From assembly GCA_014584705.1 (NCBI GenBank), contig JACTMJ010000009.1, forward strand, positions 124,001 through 188,000: a stretch of 64,000 nucleotides of DNA, given 5' to 3'. Positions 55,211 through 64,000 of the stretch are shown piece by piece. The first letter of the stretch is position 1. Each line of letters begins with the position of its first letter. The notes under the pieces are model-generated. The model saw nothing but the letters and a program-made list of their open reading frames with translations. It was not told where the DNA came from and did no database searches. Source of the stretch: Acidobacteriota bacterium (GTDB taxonomy: Bacteria; Acidobacteriota; Terriglobia; Bryobacterales; Bryobacteraceae). The position numbers and the translations under genes are program-made.

Positions 55211-55649
55211 AACAAGCTCCAGCGAAGAGTGCGCGCCTATCCGGTTGCGTGGAGCCTCTTGGGAGCGCTGCTCGTCTGAAATCGAAATTCAGGCACGGCA
55301 TCCGGCCCACTTGAACGGATTCGAGATATCTCCAGTGTGCCACTGACGGGATCGCGCTCAACGAGCTACCCGCACCCTGCGTTGCGATAGAGTATGGAAA
55401 ATGGCGCTGGGCACATGGAATTGCATAAGGAATTGATGTGCGGGATCCAGCCGCTTTCCCTCGCAAGCGGCAGCGGTTTTGGAGCCAAGGATTCACGCTG
55501 ATTGTATGGTTCCGCCGTTTGACCTCTTACCTCGTGGTGGAGTGCGGCTGCCGGAGTCTGCTTCCGGGACTTCGATGTTGGGCGGACGCTTATGCAACGA
55601 GGGGAGTGGCCGTTCGAACCGCGCCTGTTAAACCAAGGGGAGGATATCC
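55211..55649. other. Divergent intergenic region
   Basis: 439 bp between the HAD phosphatase and the SDR gene. Open frames are short and lack domains. The region must hold both promoters; no clear -35/-10 pair is seen. Confidence 0.5.
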
Positions 55650-56405
55650 ATGAATACTTACGATTTGACTGGGAAGATCGCCGTTGTCGCTGGAGGCGCC
55701 AAGAATCTGGGCGGGCTCATCAGCCGCGAATTTGCCAAGGGCGGTGCCAAGATTGTGGTGCATTACCATAGCGCACCGAGCCAAGCTGATGCCGAAGCAA
55801 CGGTCCGGGCGGTTCAGGGCTTGGGAAGCGATGCAGTTGCCGTTTCTGGTGACTTGTCGAAGCCCGCGAATGTCGCGGCATTGTTCCGGGCCGCGAAGGA
55901 GCGCTTCGGCGGCATTGACATCGCCGTCAACACGGTTGGCAGGGTGCTGCGCAAACCGATTCTCGAAACCACGGAAGAAGAATTCGACTCCATGTTCGAC
56001 ATCAACGCGAAAGCGGCGTTCTTCTTTATCAAGGAGGCAGGCCTGCAGATGAACGATGGCGGCAAGATCATCACGATCGTGACTTCTCTGCTCGCGGCAT
56101 TCACGGATGGATACTCAACCTACGCAGGCGGGAAAGCGCCCGTGGAGGACTTCACGCGCGCCGCGGCGAAAGAGTTCGGCCCGCGCGGCATCTCCGTGAA
56201 CGCACTTGGTCCGGGGCCGATGGATACGCCGTTCTTTTACGGGCAGGAGACGCCGGAGCGCGTGGCCTATCACAAGTCTCAAGCGATGAACGGGGATCTC
56301 ACGAAAATTGAAGACATCGTCCCCATCGTGAAGTTCCTGGCCACAGAGGGCTGGTGGGTAACGGGCCAGACGATCTTCGCCAACGGCGGCTATACCACAA
56401 GGTGA
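55650..56405 (+). CDS. Short-chain dehydrogenase/reductase
   Basis: 251 residues with GGGAGG 6 nt upstream. Catalytic residues are S146 (IVTSLLAA), Y158 and K162 (YAGGK), and N in VNTVGR. The cofactor turn is VVAGGAKNLGGLI, which replaces the usual T-G-x3-G-x-G by A-G-G-A-K-N-L-G-G, a pattern seen in FabI/FabG-like and glucose-dehydrogenase-like subgroups. NADP(H) or NAD(H) use and the substrate cannot be assigned. It ends GGYTTR. Confidence 0.9.
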   Translation: MNTYDLTGKIAVVAGGAKNLGGLISREFAKGGAKIVVHYHSAPSQADAEATVRAVQGLGSDAVAVSGDLSKPANVAALFRAAKERFGGIDIAVNTVGRVLRKPILETTEEEFDSMFDINAKAAFFFIKEAGLQMNDGGKIITIVTSLLAAFTDGYSTYAGGKAPVEDFTRAAAKEFGPRGISVNALGPGPMDTPFFYGQETPERVAYHKSQAMNGDLTKIEDIVPIVKFLATEGWWVTGQTIFANGGYTTR

Positions 56406-56453
56406 GCCAGGTAACCGGGCGCGCCGTCTGGAAAACCGATCAATCGAGAAGAT

Positions 56454-56529
56454 TGGTGACTCGGGCGGGACTCGAACCCGCGACCCTCTGATTAAAAGTC
56501 AGATGCTCTACCGACTGAGCTACCGAGTC
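56454..56529 (-). tRNA. tRNA-Lys (anticodon UUU), CCA encoded
   Basis: The minus strand gives a full cloverleaf: acceptor stem GACTCGG with CCGAGTC, D-arm GCTCAGTCGGTAGAGC, anticodon arm TCTGA-CTTTTAA-TCAGA (anticodon TTT), T-arm GCGGG-TTCGAGT-CCCGC, discriminator A and encoded CCA (complement of 56454-56456). 76 nt. TATGCT (complement of 56570-56575) is a possible -10. Confidence 0.98.
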
Positions 56530-56928
56530 GAAGTCGCAGTGGGGCGTTGAGGGACTTCTCTGTCAGGTTAGCATAACGATTCCGGGCGGCAGAGAGGTTT
56601 CGATGCGGTTCGATGCGTTGCCGGGGGCAGACGGGGAACGATCGTTCCAATCCCGATGGGTGCGGGCGGGTTTGCGCACGGAGAGGGAGAGCTTGCCGCG
56701 CGGGACGTTCGCCCCGGGTGAATGCGAGTCGGAAACGTATAGTACCCCCGAATCTCGTTCGCTCCTTCTTTCAATTGCCAGAAATCGGTTCCGCGCCAAA
56801 GATAAGTTAAGCTGCGTGGAGTTCTAACTCACGAGGGAGTGGGGGCCTGCCGCATCGCCAAATGGGAGCGGCAGCCTTCTCCAACGTGAAACTGCAACGG
56901 GAAGAAGTCACGGAATCGAGTTTCGCTT
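56530..56928. other. Intergenic region between tRNA-Lys and the putative TA locus
   Basis: 399 bp without a supported gene; it holds the promoters of the tRNA (minus) and of the plus-strand toxin-antitoxin-like pair. The open frames on both strands have no recognisable domain. Confidence 0.5.
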
Positions 56929-57444
56929 ATGGAAACGGTGCCGATCGCTCCCGCCGACGTGCCGGAGTTAGTTGCGAAGATAACGGAGTTCCTGGTTCGC
57001 ATGCGCTCCATGGGGACGGAGGTGGCGTTCTGGAGAGCGAAATCAAACGCGGAGGAGCTCGCGCGGTTTCGCGCCACTCTGCTGGAACTCAACCAGCAGC
57101 CGGACTGGATGCGGGATTCCGTCCTGAATATTGCCAAATCGCTGAACGCTCTTGAAGAGTTGAAGAAGGTGATCGGCGCGTTTGTGGCGGAGGTCCCCTT
57201 CGAAAGCCGGGTGAACCTGGTCCACCGTTCGCTGATTTCCGTTTACCAACAGATCTACATTCTGGATAATCTGGCGACCTCCCTGCTCATACGGCTGGCG
57301 CGACAGGCGCGGAAGGGGGAGGAAAGCGCGCTGCAGGCGGGCAGCCTGTTGAGTGTCGAAGCGCGGCGCGAGACGCGGACGCGGTTTCGAGACGTAGTCC
57401 CCTCCTGGGACAGAAAGGACTGGGATCTTTATGACGACCTATGA
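56929..57444 (+). CDS. Helical protein overlapping a MazF-like toxin gene; putative atypical antitoxin
   Basis: 171 residues, mostly alpha-helical by residue pattern (PELVAKITEFLVRMRSMG, RDSVLNIAKSLNALEELKKVIGAFV), acidic overall toward the end (RKDWDLYDDL). I do not recognise a family. Its stop region overlaps the next start by 14 bp, which implies translational coupling. MazF/PemK partners are usually under 100 residues with an AbrB- or RHH-type N-terminus; this one is longer and lacks such a DNA-binding motif. So it is either a different kind of antitoxin or an unrelated gene. The upstream ribosome-binding site is weak. Confidence 0.6.
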   Translation: METVPIAPADVPELVAKITEFLVRMRSMGTEVAFWRAKSNAEELARFRATLLELNQQPDWMRDSVLNIAKSLNALEELKKVIGAFVAEVPFESRVNLVHRSLISVYQQIYILDNLATSLLIRLARQARKGEESALQAGSLLSVEARRETRTRFRDVVPSWDRKDWDLYDDL

Positions 57445-57841
57445 GCGCGGAGATATCGTGCTGGTGAGCTATCCGGTGAACGATGCGCTTGAGATGCACC
57501 TGCGCCCCGCGATGGTCGTCTATGACGTGCATCCGAGCGACACGGGGATCGCGGTGGTTCCGATCAGTCCGGAGCCTTCGGAAACCTATCTCACGCTGCA
57601 TCTGCCGCACGGATCCTTCGAAGCCGCGCGCTTCGGGCTGCTGCACGCGGGCTACCTGACGGCTTGCGGGGAGATCGTGGTCGAGCGGCCCTTCGTCGTG
57701 CGCAAGGTCGGACGCTGCCCCTGGCAGATGCTGAACGAGTTTTTCGGGATGATGGCCCGTCCCGTGATGCCGAAGGCCCCGGTTCGCGAACCGGAACGCG
57801 CCGCGCCCGCGGAGAGCCTCGTGAGGGAAGCAACGTATTAG
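57431..57841 (+). CDS. MazF/PemK-family toxin-like protein
   Basis: 136 residues. YERGDIVLVSYPVNDALEMHLRPAMVVYDVHPSD has the GDIV-x(4)-P-x(n)-RPA-V-V pattern of the MazF/PemK fold, and GIAVVPISPE supplies the second strand. MazF enzymes are sequence-specific RNases that arrest growth. The C-terminal about 40 residues (PVREPERAAPAESLVREATY) are an extension beyond the usual 110. It is coupled to the helical gene upstream. Activity is inferred from fold only. Confidence 0.75.
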   Translation: MTTYERGDIVLVSYPVNDALEMHLRPAMVVYDVHPSDTGIAVVPISPEPSETYLTLHLPHGSFEAARFGLLHAGYLTACGEIVVERPFVVRKVGRCPWQMLNEFFGMMARPVMPKAPVREPERAAPAESLVREATY

Positions 57842-57883
57842 CGAGACGAGGGGCGCTGAGCCGCCAAGAAGGAGTTCAGGAGT

Positions 57884-58666
57884 TCAATCGCGCAACATCG
57901 CGGCGACCAAACCTTCCGCCGTGTGAACTTCCGCTTCGGCATTCACGCGCAGGCCGTGTTTCGCGGCAACCTCGCTGGTGACGGGACCGATGCTGGCGAT
58001 GCGCGCGCCCTTGAGCAGCGGCTGGCCGCCCATGGCCAGGAAGTTGGCGACGGTGGAACCGCTGGTGAAGGCGACCCAATCCACCCGTTCCGCGCGCTCA
58101 ATCAACGCTGCGACGGCCGCGACGGAAGCGGCGGGAATCGCACTGCGGTAGGCATCGACTGCATCGACAAGCGCGCCGCGTGCGCGGAGGGCTTCGGGTA
58201 CGACGTCGCGGGCCGCTTCCGCGCGGGGCAGCAGGAAGCGAACTCCCTCCAATGGCAGCACGCTGAAGGCGGCTGCGATGCTTTCGGCCACATATTGCTC
58301 CGGCAGCAACGCCACGGGGCAGCCCAGCGTTTCGAGCGCGGCGCGGGTGGCCGGCCCGATGGCGCAGATCCGCGCGGTTGCCAGCAGATCGCCAAGCGGG
58401 GGGAGACCGAGTTCCACGGCGCGCGCGGCTACCCGCTCCACGGTATTAGCGCTGGTGAAGATCGCCCATTGGTATCGGCCGGTTTCGCGCAGGGCGTCGT
58501 CGAGCGGGCCGGGATTCGCGGGCGGCAGTATTTCCAGCGCGGGGATGAGAAGCACGGTCGCGTCGCGAGCTTCGAGCATTTCCCGCAGTTCCGCCGCCTG
58601 ATGGAGCGGGCGGGTGATGATCACGCGCCGGCCGGCCAACTCACCGCGCGGGGGGTCAGGTTTCAC
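57884..58666 (-). CDS. hemD: Uroporphyrinogen-III synthase
   Basis: 260 residues from a GTG at 58666, inside the hemC 3' end (11-nt overlap), with GGAG about 9 nt before it. Two Rossmann-like lobes are visible: GRRVIITRPLHQAAELREMLEARDATVLLIPALEI and, later, VDWVAFTSGSTVANFLAMGG followed by RIASIGPVTSEVAAKHGLRV, the T-S-x-x-x-V and I-G-x-x-T patterns of HemD. It cyclises hydroxymethylbilane with inversion of ring D. The longer upstream frame is out of the gene and was rejected. Confidence 0.93.
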   Translation of the reverse strand: MKPDPPRGELAGRRVIITRPLHQAAELREMLEARDATVLLIPALEILPPANPGPLDDALRETGRYQWAIFTSANTVERVAARAVELGLPPLGDLLATARICAIGPATRAALETLGCPVALLPEQYVAESIAAAFSVLPLEGVRFLLPRAEAARDVVPEALRARGALVDAVDAYRSAIPAASVAAVAALIERAERVDWVAFTSGSTVANFLAMGGQPLLKGARIASIGPVTSEVAAKHGLRVNAEAEVHTAEGLVAAMLRD

Positions 58667-59608
58667 GGGGAAGCTCCGCCGCGGCCGCTTCGACCGCTTC
58701 GATGATCCTGCGCGCTTCCGATGCAAGGAATTGTCTCGCCAGTTCCTCTCCCAGGCGGGCGGCGCTGGCGATGCCGCCGGCGGTCTCTTTGCGGATGGCC
58801 AGACGCCCGTCCGGCGAGACGACCACCGCGCGCAACTCCAATTGATCTTCATGGGCCTGGGCATGCGCGCCGAGCGGCACCTGGCATCCGCCGCCCAACC
58901 CCGCGAGCAGCGCCCGTTCGGCCGTGACTTCGGCCGTGGCGCGCGGGTCACTGAGAGCCTGGCAAGCCTTCCAGGCGTCGCCGCCATCGTCGCGCGTCTC
59001 GATGGCCAAAGCGCCCTGCGCCACGGCGGGAAGGAATATCGCCGGATTAAGGCGCTCCGCGATATGCGCTTCCAGGCCAAGACGCGTGAGCCCGGCACTC
59101 GCCATAACCAGGGCGTCGTACCGGCCTTCCCGCTGCTTGCGAACGCGCGTATCCACGTTGCCGCGCACGTCGAGAATTTCGAGATCCGGGCGCAGCGCGC
59201 GCAACTGGGCCGAACGCCGCAGAGAGCTGGTGCCGACGCGCGCGCCGCGGGGGAGCGCGTTGAGCGCGGCCCCGACAAGCGCATCGCGCGGGTCTTCACG
59301 CTGGGGAATGGATGCAACGGTGAGGCCCTGGGGCAGCTCCGTTGGCAGATCCTTCAAGCTGTGAACGGCCAAGTCGATGCGCTCTTCGAGGAGCGCTTCT
59401 TCAATCTCCTTGGTGAAAAGGCCTTTGCCGCCGATCCTGGCCAGCGGGACGTCGAGGATCTTGTCGCCGGTGGTCTTGATGATCTCAATGCGGCAGGACA
59501 GGCCCCGCTCTTCGAGGCGCGCCCTCACCCATTCGGCTTGCCAGATCGCCAGTTTGGAACCGCGAGAGCCGATGCGCAGAATGCGATTGGCGGCGGGGAG
59601 GATGGCGC

Positions 59609-59612
<4 letters not shown>
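58656..59612 (-). CDS. hemC: Porphobilinogen deaminase (hydroxymethylbilane synthase)
   Basis: 318 residues from a GTG at 59612. RIGSRGSKLAIWQAEWV opens the protein; VHSLKDLP (H84-D88) carries the catalytic aspartate D88, and C243 in GGGCQVPLGA holds the dipyrromethane cofactor. It joins four porphobilinogens into hydroxymethylbilane. Its start forms a GTGA overlap with the stop of hemA. Confidence 0.97.
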
Positions 59613-60999
<1,387 letters not shown>

Positions 61000-61003
<4 letters not shown>

Positions 61004-61818
61004 TGCCGCAACACCGCCGCTACGCCGGAATGGGTTACCCACGTGATGCCGCAAAGAAACAGCGCCGCTAGGGTCAGAATCGCCGCTCTCGCGCCCCGCC
61101 AGCCGGAGGCCATGCGCAGGAACACCAGCAACAGGTAAATGAACCAGGTAATGACGGCGATCAGGATGCGCTGCTCAAAAATCCAGCGAGTTCCGCTCTC
61201 GTTCGAAGCCCAGACGATGCCGAGCACCAAACCCACGGTGAGCGCGAGAAAGCCCCAGCCGAGCGAATTGGCGACGATCTGATCGAGGGTCATTAAAGGG
61301 GGTACCGCGTCGTCCCGCGCGGGAAGGCGCTTCTGCTTGAGCTGCCGGGACTTCCAAAGGTAGAAGACCGACACCGCCGCCGAAATCAGCAAGCCCGCGT
61401 AGCCGAGCATGATGAAGACGACGTGCGTGGTGAGCCAGACGTCGCGCATCGAGCCGATTTGCAGGGACCGGGTTTCGCCGGCGGTGCCGCCGGTGAGCGC
61501 CATCAGGAAGACCAGCGGCATGATGAGTACGGCGAGACTCTCGAAATGGTAAAGCCAGTGGCAAACAAGAAACACGATCGCCAGGACGAGGCCGAGGAGA
61601 GAAATGGCTTCGAAGAAGTTGTTGGCCGGGAACGCGCCCACCTCGAGCGCCTCTTCCACGATGGCAACCAGATGCACCGTAGCGCCCATGAGGAAGCTCA
61701 CGAAGGCCACCCGGAATCGCCCGGGGTGACGGCGGATGAAGGAGAGCAGCGCGACGATCAGGCCCGGAAAATAAAGGATGGCGGCTACGCGAAGCCAGAG
61801 AATGCTTGAATCCTGCAA
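61000..61818 (-). CDS. CcsA/HemX-family cytochrome c assembly membrane protein
   Basis: 272 residues from a TTG at 61818, with about eight hydrophobic helices. The core region TTHVVFIMLGYAGLLISAAVSVFYL has the conserved histidine and aromatic residues of the CcsA/HemX family (PF01578). The tryptophan-rich haem-handling loop seen in CcsA (WGxxWxWD) appears only weakly as VWASNESGTRW, so the HemX type, found in front of hemA in many bacteria and thought to control HemA level, is the better match. Its stop overlaps hemA. Confidence 0.85.
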
Positions 61819-61911
61819 CAGGCGATACGCCCCTTCCCGTTCACAATCCGGTTCTCGTTAAATTATAGCGTTGCCGCTCCAGCCAGGACGAATGAGCGAA
61901 GCGGGGACGCC

Positions 61912-63198
61912 CTAGCCGTGCGCGATTCCGGCCTCCACTCCGAAGGAGTCCGGCAGCATCCCATCCGCGCCGTACTCCCAATCTCTTGTGGTGAGGATCT
62001 CCAGCGACGGGTTCGCCTCCACCTCGTCGCGGAGCGTCTCGCTGAGTTCGAGCACGTCGAGCAGCATGGTGTTGCGGATGCGGGCAATCTTCAGGGCGGA
62101 GGGCTCGAAAACGCCGCAGGAAAGGGCCAGCTTCTCGAGGCACTCGCGGTCCGTCGCGAAGTGCATGGGGGTGCGGATGGCGGTGATCGAATTCGCGGTG
62201 ATCGAATTGATGTGCGTTGTGTTCCAGTTCACGGAGGCCACGAGGCGATCCGTCACCATGTCCGCCAGCCCGATCCCGACCGCGTTTCCGTAACTCATCT
62301 CACCCAGTTCACGCGCAAAGACGCGGCGAATGTGGGGAAGATCGGGGAAGCAGTTGGATTCGCCCCAGACGCTGCGGTTGATGACTTTGGTATCCATGCC
62401 GGCGCCGGAGATGTGTTTGCCCATCTCGTCGACGATCAGGATGTCGAGTTCCTTCACGGGGATGCGCGCTTTCCATTGGGAGACGAGCGCGAGCAATTCC
62501 TCTTCGTCTTTCTCCATCGTTTCGGCCGGCACCGCCGCCAGCCTGGCAGTGGCGTGGTTGGCATCCTCGAGAATTGCAATCCCGCCGAGGACTTTGCCGG
62601 AAGCCAGCACCTGGCGGCCCACGGTGCGAATGACGTGCTCCAATCCGTAGTGGCGGTAGGCCTCGGCGTGATACATCTTCGCACCGGCGAATTTGCCGAG
62701 GCCGATGGCCATCATCTTGAAAAGGCCGCTCTCGATGCCGCCGACAAAGTCCGTGTGCCACTTTACGCGGCCGGCCATCATCACGCCGTCGCTTTCGAAG
62801 GCGAGACGGTCCATGAAGGCTTCGATGCCGTCCGAGGTCCTGCCGAGAGAAACCACTTCCAACTGGCTGCGAATGGGGCAGCCCATCGTGGCTTCGGTGA
62901 TGCCGTAATGCGCCAGCACGTCGGCCTGGCCTTCGGCGGTGGCCGCGCCGTGGCTGCCCATCGCCGGAAAAATAAACGGCTCGCGCCCGACAGATTTCCA
63001 GTAGTCCACGATCGCCCTGGCAATGACGTTGATGTTGACGATTCCGCGGCTGCCGACACCGATGGCCACGCTGCCGCCGGGCCTGACTTTGGAAGCAAAA
63101 TTGGACTGGGCGAGTTGGCGATGGACCTCGGCCGGGATATCGGCGATTGCCCGATTGGGGAAATGCTGCTTCACCAGAAGGACGCGGGGGAATGGCAT
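61912..63198 (-). CDS. LarA/DUF2088-like (lactate racemase-type) protein
   Basis: 428 residues, about LarA length (424). FPAMGSHGAATAEGQADVLAHYGIT corresponds to the G-T/S-H-R motif of the LarA N-terminal domain (PF09861), and VKWHTDFVGGIESGLFKMMAIGLGKFAGA resembles the histidine and lysine region that holds the nickel-pincer nucleotide. lar biosynthesis genes (larB, C, E) are absent from the window, so it may be one of the many LarA paralogues with other 2-hydroxyacid substrates. It starts at an ATG and stands alone. Confidence 0.75.
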   Translation of the reverse strand: MPFPRVLLVKQHFPNRAIADIPAEVHRQLAQSNFASKVRPGGSVAIGVGSRGIVNINVIARAIVDYWKSVGREPFIFPAMGSHGAATAEGQADVLAHYGITEATMGCPIRSQLEVVSLGRTSDGIEAFMDRLAFESDGVMMAGRVKWHTDFVGGIESGLFKMMAIGLGKFAGAKMYHAEAYRHYGLEHVIRTVGRQVLASGKVLGGIAILEDANHATARLAAVPAETMEKDEEELLALVSQWKARIPVKELDILIVDEMGKHISGAGMDTKVINRSVWGESNCFPDLPHIRRVFARELGEMSYGNAVGIGLADMVTDRLVASVNWNTTHINSITANSITAIRTPMHFATDRECLEKLALSCGVFEPSALKIARIRNTMLLDVLELSETLRDEVEANPSLEILTTRDWEYGADGMLPDSFGVEAGIAHG

Positions 63199-63295
63199 AG
63201 GTTCACCATATCACCGGATTGGGCGGCGGGAAACGGTTGCCTGGGCACGACGCGGCCAGGGAGAGCGGAGGGACGAGGGACGTCCGCCGCGCGGG

Positions 63296-63919
63296 CTAGA
63301 TGCCCGCTTCGTTCCACTGCTTTTCGAGCAACTGGCTGTATTCGGCAGAGGCGTAAATCTCGAAGACAAAGGTGTTCACCGCGATGGGGGTGAAGGGGCT
63401 CAACTGCTGGCGGCAGGCGTAGAGGTAATCCGTAAAGCGGTGGTAATCGAGGAGGAAGGTGGGGGAAATGATATCGAACGCGGGCAATTCCTGAAACACC
63501 GAACGCAGACCCAGGGCGCGCACAAAAATGTTGCGGTAATCGACCACTCCCCACGAGAGGAGCTTGTTGCGGACGCCGTTGGGCGTACTCTCAATTAGGT
63601 AACTGGCGAAACTCTGTTGGCAATAGTTCTGGCCGATCAGTTCACGGTCGTTCTCGACGAACTCCGTGCACTGCTGCAGCCAGCGCTCCAGATCTTTGCC
63701 CACGAAATAGAGCATGCGCAGTTCCAGATAGCGGCTACGGGCCACTTTCCCGATCAACTCGTCGTCGGTCTGGGTATCGTGGGGGAGCAGGCCGTGCAGC
63801 ATCAGGTTGGCACGGGAGCCCTCAAGCATACTCTCCGGCGAGCCTTCCTCCGCAAGGGGATGGAGGATCAGCGGGGGGAGTTCGCGGGTTTTGGTCGCCG
63901 GACGTTTCGTAGCTTGCAT
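63296..63919 (-). CDS. Unknown protein of 207 residues
   Basis: No family recognised. It has a regular, globular-looking composition with helices (LIGKVARSRYLELRMLYFVGKDLERWLQQCTEFVENDRELIGQ) and a C-terminal strand-helix region (FTPIAVNTFVFEIYASAEYSQLLEKQWNEAGI). No signal peptide or membrane segment is seen. The start at 63919 is the only ATG with the N-terminal frame open; the ribosome-binding site is weak. It lies 97 bp downstream-to-upstream from the LarA-like gene (same strand, upstream side) and could be in its operon. Confidence 0.7.
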   Translation of the reverse strand: MQATKRPATKTRELPPLILHPLAEEGSPESMLEGSRANLMLHGLLPHDTQTDDELIGKVARSRYLELRMLYFVGKDLERWLQQCTEFVENDRELIGQNYCQQSFASYLIESTPNGVRNKLLSWGVVDYRNIFVRALGLRSVFQELPAFDIISPTFLLDYHRFTDYLYACRQQLSPFTPIAVNTFVFEIYASAEYSQLLEKQWNEAGI

Positions 63920-64000
63920 GCTCTGTACTTATCGGCCGCACCCGGGGAGTGATTATTCGCCGAGCGCGAAAACCTTACTTTCTAACGGCGATTCCGGCCA

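Noticed and set aside
57884-59317. 477-residue frame covering hemD and part of hemC
   Set aside because: Only the part after 58666 is HemD; the rest is the wrong frame of hemC.

Overview
The window is GC-rich and most likely comes from an acidobacterium of the Solibacter/Bryobacter type (Bryobacterales-like). The clues are a C-terminal domain at the left edge that matches my memory of the Solibacter-typical TIGR03437 family, an Oar-like TonB receptor with an N-terminal carboxypeptidase-regulatory domain, many Tat-exported (RR-motif) sulfatases and carbohydrate enzymes, a DUF1080 protein, and frequent GTG and TTG starts. This is inference from gene content; no rRNA gene is present.

Layout. 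1-10 kb: the end of a TIGR03437 protein, a Tat-exported Gfo/Idh/MocA oxidoreductase, an M3 oligopeptidase, a RES/DUF2384 toxin-antitoxin pair with a perfect 13-bp inverted repeat in front of it, a DUF1080 protein, an alpha/beta hydrolase, a membrane Ser/Thr kinase and a CsgG-family protein. 10-20.5 kb: a polymer-degradation block with an Oar-like TonB receptor, two sulfatases, a SIS-domain protein, a LacD-type aldolase and an alginate-lyase-family protein. 20.7-33.3 kb: mostly housekeeping, with gyrA, an O-methyltransferase, a secreted VirB10/TrbI-like protein, a flavin reductase, an HU/IHF protein, an M50 protease, a DNA glycosylase, thpR, plsY-gpsA, a radical SAM protein and an MFS exporter.

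33.3-43.9 kb looks like an accessory island. It has low coding density, many perfect inverted repeats, a V-D-T repeat protein, a methyltransferase with a regulatory domain, and a 1992-residue protein that joins a transglutaminase-like domain, DUF4011, an SF1/Upf1-like helicase, a Vsr-like nuclease and a DUF3320 domain. That architecture is the one I recall for Hhe-type antiphage defence. 43.9-48.2 kb holds a compact metal-linked cluster: a Mop (molybdate-binding) protein on a near-leaderless promoter, a MauG-like dihaem peroxidase, a secreted molybdopterin-fold protein and a divergent TonB receptor.

48.7-56.4 kb carries an FkbM methyltransferase, a glycosyltransferase, an exported esterase-like hydrolase, a heparinase II/III-like lyase, a mannosyl-3-phosphoglycerate-phosphatase-like HAD protein and an SDR. 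A tRNA-Lys(UUU) gene follows, then a MazF/PemK-like toxin overlapped by an atypical helical partner. 57.9-61.8 kb is a tetrapyrrole operon on the minus strand, ccsA/hemX-hemA-hemC-hemD, with stop/start overlaps at every junction. The window ends with a LarA-like protein and a conserved-looking protein of unknown function.

The most interesting items are the giant helicase-nuclease and its island, the Mop/peroxidase/molybdopterin-fold/TonB cluster, and the two toxin-antitoxin loci, one with a textbook operator and one with an unusual partner.
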